A stretch of DNA of 64,000 nucleotides, taken from the NCBI RefSeq assembly GCF_002939475.1, contig NZ_PKFQ01000002.1, positions 124,001 through 188,000 of the forward strand, written 5' to 3'. The first letter of the stretch is position 1; each line of letters opens with the position of its first letter. The translations under genes were made by a program, and so were the position numbers. The notes beneath the pieces were generated by a model. It searched no databases. It was given only the letters and a program-made list of their open reading frames with translations, and had not been told where the DNA came from. The DNA is from Streptomyces cinnamoneus (GTDB lineage Bacteria; Actinomycetota; Actinomycetes; Streptomycetales; Streptomycetaceae). Shown in pieces: positions 59,301 to 64,000 of this stretch.

Positions 59301-59350
59301 TGGCAGGGACCTGCCAGAAGCACCCGCCTCTCCATAACATGGCGTTATGG
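59301..59350. promoter_or_regulatory. LysR operator region between the peptide-transport operon and lysR
   Basis: CCATAAC (59332-59338) and GTTATGG (59344-59350) form a perfect inverted repeat that contains a T-N11-A box (ATAAC-N5-GTTAT). The right half covers the lysR ATG. A second palindrome TGGCAGG-GA-CCTGCCA (59301-59316) lies 15 bases away on the operon side. Together they fit a LysR-type activation plus autoregulation site. Confidence 0.7.
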
Positions 59351-60471
59351 AGCTCGAGGTCCGTCATCTGAGAGTGGTCTGCGCCATCGCGGAGACCGGT
59401 AGCCTGACCCGCGCGGCCGCGGCCCTGCGGCTCACCCAGCCGGGCATCAGCGCCCAGCTGCGCCGGATCGAGAGCGTGCTGGGCGGCAGGATCTTCGAGC
59501 GCTGCCAGACGGGCGTGACCACCACGCCGTTCGGCGAACTCGTCCTGACCCGGGCCCGCGCCATCCTGCCGGGCGTCGACGACCTGCTGGCCACCACCGC
59601 CCGCGCCACACGCACGCGCTCCGCCCCGCACCGCGTCCGCCTCGGCTCCGTGGGCGCCCCGCTGCTGAGCGGACTGGCCCTGGCCGTACGGTCCCTGCTG
59701 CCCGGCGTCGAGATCACCTCCCGGGCCGGGCAGGCCCCGCAGTCCCTGCTCGACGACATCGCCGCGGACCGGCTGGAGGCGGCGGTCGTCGGTGACAGCC
59801 CCGGCTACGAACTGGTGCCGCCGGACGGCGTCGTCCTCCAGCCCGTGATCACCGAACCGGTCTTCGCCCTCCTGCCCGCGGATCACCCCCTCGCGGCCAT
59901 GGAGGAGGTCTGCCTGGACCGGCTGGCCGAGGAGGACTGGGCCGGCCCGCCGCCCGACGACCGCACGCGCGAGTACTGGGCCTCGGTCCTCGCCCTGACC
60001 GACCACCGGGCGCGGATACCGTACGAGGCCGACGGCCGGGTGCTCATCGAGATCGTCCGGGCGGGGCTCGCGGTGAGCCTCTGCCAGGCGACGTTCCTCG
60101 AAGTGCCCGGCGTCGTGATCCGCCCCCTCCAGGGCGATCCGCTGTGGTACCGCCATGTGCTCGCCTGGCACCGGGACGGCCCGCTGGCGCCGGTGGGCGA
60201 GGCCGTCCTGGCCCGGGTGCGCGAACGCCACCGCGCCTCGGGACGGGAGAGCGGGGTGTACTCCCGGTGGCGGGAGCGGCGCGCCGAGGTCAAGCCGGCG
60301 CGGGCGGGGCGCGACGTCCCGGCCGGCCCCACGGGCCCCGGCAAGGCGGCCCGCGGCGGCGGGCAGGGGCAGCTGCCCCGGTCGGTCGTCCCGGCCCGCG
60401 GCGGACCGGGCCGGCCCGCGGCCGGCGGGGAGGTCCGGCACCGGCCCAGGGGCACCGGAATCCGTCCGTGA
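59347..60471 (+). CDS. LysR-family regulator with Arg/Gly/Pro-rich tail
   Basis: A 374-residue LysR protein from ATG 59347. N-terminal helix-turn-helix: LRVVCAIAETGSLTRAAAAL, RLTQPGISAQLRRIESVLGG. An effector domain follows (RLGSVGAPLLSGLALAVRSL, GLAVSLCQATFLEVPGVVIR). LysR proteins normally have about 300 residues. Here the last 75 are low-complexity, basic and Gly/Pro-rich, probably disordered. It likely activates the divergent peptide-transport/hydroxyproline genes. The start codon lies inside its own operator. Confidence 0.88.
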   Translation: MELEVRHLRVVCAIAETGSLTRAAAALRLTQPGISAQLRRIESVLGGRIFERCQTGVTTTPFGELVLTRARAILPGVDDLLATTARATRTRSAPHRVRLGSVGAPLLSGLALAVRSLLPGVEITSRAGQAPQSLLDDIAADRLEAAVVGDSPGYELVPPDGVVLQPVITEPVFALLPADHPLAAMEEVCLDRLAEEDWAGPPPDDRTREYWASVLALTDHRARIPYEADGRVLIEIVRAGLAVSLCQATFLEVPGVVIRPLQGDPLWYRHVLAWHRDGPLAPVGEAVLARVRERHRASGRESGVYSRWRERRAEVKPARAGRDVPAGPTGPGKAARGGGQGQLPRSVVPARGGPGRPAAGGEVRHRPRGTGIRP

Positions 60472-60525
60472 GCCGCGTAACCTCCCCGGGCCGCCATCGT
60501 TGTCCACGGCGGGTGCACGTTATGT

Positions 60526-60563
60526 CGTCGGGCCACCAGGGCACTTGTCCTGGTGGCCCGACG
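60526..60563. terminator. Strong bidirectional terminator hairpin
   Basis: A perfect 15-base-pair stem: CGTCGGGCCACCAGG (60526-60540) with CCTGGTGGCCCGACG (60549-60563), in the 111-base gap between lysR and the convergent NRPS gene. Confidence 0.85.
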
Positions 60564-60582
60564 CGTAGCACCGGTCCGGCGG

Positions 60583-63189
60583 TCAGACCTCCAGCATCGC
60601 CGCGACCACCGAACGCCAGTCCTCGCCCGGCCGTTCGGCCAGTTCCCCGGTGAGCGCCGAGGCGCGGTAGCGGTGGCGGTGCAGCAGGCCGGGGTCCGTG
60701 TCCGCCGGCGGGCGGACCTCGCTGGGGCTGCCCAGCAGCCGGATCAGCTCCGCGGCGAAGTCCGCCCAGGCGACGTGACCGCCGACCGCGTTGACGGTGC
60801 GGCGCTCCGGCCGTTCCGCGCACGCCACCAGCACCCGGGCCAGGGCGGCGGCGTGCACCCACGGCACTCCCGACCACTCCTCGCCGGAGTCCGGCACGGC
60901 ACCCGCCCGGGGGAGCACGACCGGCTCCCCGGCCTTCGCCGCCTGGAAGACCTCGCCGGTCGCCCCCCAGCGCAGCTGGTCGCGCAACCGCGGGTGCGGC
61001 CCCCACACGAGGGGCGCCCGCACCACGCTCGCCCCGCCCCGCCCCGAGGTGCCCGCCGCCTCCCACAGCAGGCGCTCGCACACGAGCTTCCCCCGGCCGT
61101 AGCCGGTGAGCGGCTCCCGCGGCGGCGTGTCCTCGCACACCTCGGCCGTCTCCGGCCGCCCGTAGGCGTCCACGCTGCTGACGAAGACGAAGGACCCGCG
61201 CCGCCAGCCGGCCAGCAGGGCCCGCATCGCCGCCACGTCCACGTCGGGGGAGGTGAACGTGCAGGCGGCGTGGATGACGTGGTCCACACCGCCCGCCGCC
61301 GCCCGCAGACCGTCCGCGTCGGCGAGGTCGCCCTCGACCACCTCGACGCCGTCGGCCGCCACCAGATGTGCCGACTCGGGCCGTACGAGCGCCCGTACGG
61401 GCCGCCCGCGCGCGGCCAGCTCCCGCAGGACGAACGCCCCGACGCCGCCGGTGCCGCCGGTGACCAGGACCGTGCCCGGGCGCGCGGAGCCGGCCGGGAC
61501 GGCGCAGGCGCGCCGGGCGGACCGCTGCCGCGCCCGCCCGTCCAGCAGCGCCCCGAGGGCCCGGGGCGTGCGGTGCTCCAGCACGTCGAGCCCCGTCACC
61601 GGGACGCGAAGCCGCTCACGGAGCCGGTCGGCGACCCGGACCGCCAGCAGGGAATGCCCGCCGAGCAGGAAGAAGTCGCCGTCCGGTGCGGGCCGTTCGC
61701 CCAGCAGTTCGCCGAACACGTCCCGCACGGCGGGCACCGCGGCGCCCAGAGCACCCGGTGCCGCGCCGCCGGCCGGCACGGTCGCCTCCGCGCCGCGCCC
61801 ACCGAAGGACAGCGGCTGCGCCGGGTCCTTCGCCACAGCCTCCAGCAGCCCGGCGAAGCGGTGCGCCAGCCCCCGGGCCGTCTCCTCGCCGAGCAGGCCG
61901 CGGTCGTGGTGCACCACGCAGTGCGCCCCGCCGCCCTCCGCGTCCTCCTCCAGGCAGAAGCCGAGGGCGAACTTGGCCGTGCCCAGCGGGACGTCGACGG
62001 GCTCGCACTCCGTGCCGGCCGGCCGGAGCACCGGCGGCCTGCCCAGGACGTCGGCGGTGACGGCCACCAGCGCGTTGCCGCCGCCGTCGCGCGCCCCGGC
62101 GCCGAGCCGCCGCACCATCAGGTCGAAGGGCACATCACGGTGGCGCTGTGCTTCGAGCAGCGTCTCGCGCACCCGCGACAGCAGGCCCGTGAAGTCCTCC
62201 ACCCCGGACAGGTCCGGCCGGATGGGGAGGGTGTTGACGCACAGCCCCACCAGGTCGCGCGCCCCGGCCCGGTCGCGGTGGCTGCTCGCGCAGCCGATGA
62301 CCAGGTCCCGCTCGCCGGTCTCCGCCAGCAGCACCGCGAAGGCCCCGGCGAGGACCACGGTGAACAGTGTGGCCCGGTGCGCCCGGCCCGTCGCCCGCAG
62401 CCCGTCGAGCGTGCCGGGCGCCAGCGGCAGGCGGACGACGCTCCCCTCGCCCCGGCCGCGGGCCCCCGGCGCGGCCCCCGGCAGGGGGACCGGCCGCGCG
62501 TGCGCGAGCCGCCGCGTCCAGTACGCCAGCCCCTCCTCCAGCGCCGGCGCCCCGGCCCGCTCCCGCCGGGCGAACTCCGCATAGCTCGCGGCGTCGCGCT
62601 CCGGCCCGGGGCCGCCGCCGTCCAGCGCCGCCCGGTACCCCTCGTCCAGCTCGCGGGCGATCACTTCCAGGGACGCCCCGTCCACCGTTATGTGATGGAA
62701 CGTCAGCAGAATCGTGTGGTCGTCCGGCGCGTGCCGGACGACCAGCGCCCGCAGCACCGGGCCCGTGGCGAGGTCGAAGGGGCGTGCCGCCTCCGCCTCC
62801 AGCAGCCGCCGCGCCGCGTCCCCCGCGGCCTCCACCGTCTCGACCGGGACCCGCCCGGCCGGCACGGCCTCCTGGTACGGCTCGCCGTCGTGGCCGCCGT
62901 ACCGCGTGCGCAGCACCGCGTGGCGGCGCACCAGCCCGGTCAGGGCCGTCTCGAAGGCGGCGTCGTCGAACGGGCCGCGGACCCGGGTCGCGAACGGCAC
63001 GTTGTACAGGGCCCCGCCCCGGCCCAGCCGGTCCATCAGCCACATCCGGTGCTGGGCGTGCGAGAGCGGCGCGCGGCCGGAGTCCTCCCTGGACGGCGGC
63101 CGGGCCACCGGCCGGGCGCCGGCGCCGCGCCGGGCGAGCCGGAGCAGCTCCCGCTGCCGCAGGACCTCCGCCGAGGCGTCGCCGCTCAT
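60583..63189 (-). CDS. NRPS protein: condensation - carrier - extended SDR (reductive/epimerase-type terminal domain)
   Basis: An 868-residue protein from ATG 63189. The condensation domain (about 45-470) has SHAQHRMWLMDRLGR (C1), the intact catalytic HHITVDG near residue 164 and VGLCVNTLPIRPDL. The carrier domain has its Ser in LGGHSLLAVRV near residue 513. The last 290 residues are an extended SDR: TVLVTGGTGGVGAFVLRELA cofactor motif and Tyr/Lys in TGYGRGKLVCERLL. This resembles reductase-release domains but is closer to NAD-dependent epimerase/dehydratases. It probably ends the chain as an aldehyde or alcohol, or modifies it; no thioesterase is present. Confidence 0.9.
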   Translation of the reverse strand: MSGDASAEVLRQRELLRLARRGAGARPVARPPSREDSGRAPLSHAQHRMWLMDRLGRGGALYNVPFATRVRGPFDDAAFETALTGLVRRHAVLRTRYGGHDGEPYQEAVPAGRVPVETVEAAGDAARRLLEAEAARPFDLATGPVLRALVVRHAPDDHTILLTFHHITVDGASLEVIARELDEGYRAALDGGGPGPERDAASYAEFARRERAGAPALEEGLAYWTRRLAHARPVPLPGAAPGARGRGEGSVVRLPLAPGTLDGLRATGRAHRATLFTVVLAGAFAVLLAETGERDLVIGCASSHRDRAGARDLVGLCVNTLPIRPDLSGVEDFTGLLSRVRETLLEAQRHRDVPFDLMVRRLGAGARDGGGNALVAVTADVLGRPPVLRPAGTECEPVDVPLGTAKFALGFCLEEDAEGGGAHCVVHHDRGLLGEETARGLAHRFAGLLEAVAKDPAQPLSFGGRGAEATVPAGGAAPGALGAAVPAVRDVFGELLGERPAPDGDFFLLGGHSLLAVRVADRLRERLRVPVTGLDVLEHRTPRALGALLDGRARQRSARRACAVPAGSARPGTVLVTGGTGGVGAFVLRELAARGRPVRALVRPESAHLVAADGVEVVEGDLADADGLRAAAGGVDHVIHAACTFTSPDVDVAAMRALLAGWRRGSFVFVSSVDAYGRPETAEVCEDTPPREPLTGYGRGKLVCERLLWEAAGTSGRGGASVVRAPLVWGPHPRLRDQLRWGATGEVFQAAKAGEPVVLPRAGAVPDSGEEWSGVPWVHAAALARVLVACAERPERRTVNAVGGHVAWADFAAELIRLLGSPSEVRPPADTDPGLLHRHRYRASALTGELAERPGEDWRSVVAAMLEV

Positions 63190-64000
63190 CGCCCGTCCCC
63201 TTCCGCGCCCGTCCCCGCCGGGTACGCCGCGGCCAGCGCCTCCTCGACGAGCACCGCCTGACCGGCCACGGTGGGGGACGAGAAGAACGCGGCGAGCGTC
63301 AGCTCCACCCCCAGGTCCTCGTGGAGGTCGTCCACGACGGCCAGCGCCAGCAGGGAGTGCCCGCCCAGGGCGAGGAAGTCGGCCTCCGGGTCGGTGACCT
63401 CGCACTGGAGCGCCCGGCCCCAGGCCTCGGCCACGGCCTGCTGCACCGGCGTCAGTTCCGGCGCCGGGGGCGCCTCGGGCCGTGGGAAGCCGGGCACCGG
63501 GCGGTCGGCCAGGGCCCGGCGGTCGACCTTGCCGGTCGCGGTCAGGGGCAGGTCCTCGACGACCGACCAGGCCGTGGGCAGCAGGTGTGCGGGCAGCCGC
63601 CCGGCCAGGTGGTCGCGCAGCGCCGCCACGGCCAGGTGCCCACCGCACTTGGGCACCACGAAGGCGGCCAGACGCGCGTCGTCGGCGCCGGCCCGCACCA
63701 CGGTGACCGCCGCGTCGGCCACCCGGGGATGGGCGCGCAGCGCGTGCTCGACCTCGCCGGGCTCGATCCTGAAGCCACGGACCTTGACCTGCTCGTCGAC
63801 GCGGCCGTGGAAGTCCAGCGTGCCGTCCGGGCGGGCGGAGACGAGGTCGCCGGTGCGGTAGAGACGGCCCGCCGCGGGGTGCCGGACGAACCGCTCGGCG
63901 GTGACGTCGGGCCGGCCCAGGTAGCCGGCGGCGAGCCGCGGGCCGCCGATCCACAGCTCACCGCGGACGCCGGCGGGCAGCGGCTCGCCGTGCCCGTCGA
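63186..64000 (-). CDS. NRPS adenylation - carrier, 3' part, partial
   Basis: The C-terminal part of an NRPS that starts beyond the right edge. Adenylation core motifs: ELWIGGPRLAAGYLGRPD (A5/A6 region), LYRTGDLVS (A7), GRVDEQVKVRGFRIEPGEVE (A8) and LPLTATGKVDRRALADRP (A10). A carrier domain follows with its Ser in LGGHSLLALAVVDDLHE. The specificity-code region lies outside the window, so the amino acid is unknown. It overlaps the downstream C-carrier-SDR gene by four bases, so the two act in order. Confidence 0.92.
   Translation of the reverse strand, partial: DGHGEPLPAGVRGELWIGGPRLAAGYLGRPDVTAERFVRHPAAGRLYRTGDLVSARPDGTLDFHGRVDEQVKVRGFRIEPGEVEHALRAHPRVADAAVTVVRAGADDARLAAFVVPKCGGHLAVAALRDHLAGRLPAHLLPTAWSVVEDLPLTATGKVDRRALADRPVPGFPRPEAPPAPELTPVQQAVAEAWGRALQCEVTDPEADFLALGGHSLLALAVVDDLHEDLGVELTLAAFFSSPTVAGQAVLVEEALAAAYPAGTGAEGDGR

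Noticed and set aside
1..64000. Mobile elements, CRISPR arrays, tRNA or rRNA genes
   Set aside because: I looked for transposase motifs, regular short repeats with spacers, and cloverleaf T-arm sequences ending near CCA. None was convincing.

Overview
The window is high-GC actinobacterial DNA, almost certainly Streptomyces or a close relative. The evidence is the strong GC bias at third codon positions, many GTG and TTG starts, WhiB, a gvpOAFGJLSK gas-vesicle operon, an NnaR-type HemD/winged-helix regulator, a SigB/F-family sigma factor with STAS and ATPase partners, and PKS and NRPS fragments at the two ends. I see no insertion sequence, prophage, CRISPR array, rRNA or tRNA gene.

Layout. 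(1) 1-1.8 kb: the 3' end of a type I polyketide synthase (ER-KR-ACP). (2) 1.9-10.9 kb: a membrane protein, a ProP-like MFS carrier, an alkane-hydroxylase gene broken by one in-frame TGA, a methyltransferase, a cholesterol-oxidase-like flavoenzyme coupled to a DsbA-like protein, an SDR and an SRPBCC protein. (3) 10.9-16.3 kb: a general-stress block with two paralogous unknown proteins, a MEDS/HATPase protein, a STAS protein, a sigma factor, a 56-residue hydrophobic protein, CsbD and an SRPBCC protein. (4) 16.5-17.6 kb: a lipoprotein L,D-transpeptidase. (5) 17.7-21.0 kb: the gas-vesicle operon, its last seven genes joined by 4-base start/stop overlaps. (6) 21-28.7 kb: an MFS carrier, a long structured leader in front of an amino-acid permease, a toxin-antitoxin-like pair, a cytochrome P450 with an odd I-helix, small membrane proteins, WhiB and a DUF488 protein.

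(7) 28.7-38.5 kb: nitrate and nitrite assimilation. A regulator (nnaR) and a sirohydrochlorin chelatase face a four-gene operon: nitrate reductase, its flavoprotein partner, NirB, and one polypeptide in which NirD is fused to a NarK-type nitrate/nitrite transporter. Siroheme supply, regulation, uptake and both reductions therefore sit together.

(8) 38.5-44.8 kb: a secreted S37 peptidase, a MarR/EamA divergent pair with tandem operators, an NmrA-like protein, a methyltransferase and two exported proteins of unknown function, one with three internal repeats.

(9) 44.9-60.5 kb: thirteen co-directional genes that read as a route from proline/hydroxyproline peptides to 2-oxoglutarate: a Dpp-type peptide importer, a prolyl iminopeptidase, a secreted M6-like metalloprotease, a three-subunit D-hydroxyproline dehydrogenase, a DapA-fold deaminase, a hydroxyproline epimerase and a semialdehyde dehydrogenase. 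A divergent LysR regulator has a T-N11-A operator over its own start codon. (10) 60.6-64 kb: the end of an NRPS locus, with a C-PCP-extended-SDR protein and the 3' part of an A-PCP protein.

The points most worth follow-up are the NirD-NarK fusion, the hydroxyproline-peptide locus, the structured leader of the permease, and the P450. All functions are read from motifs and context; no database search was possible.
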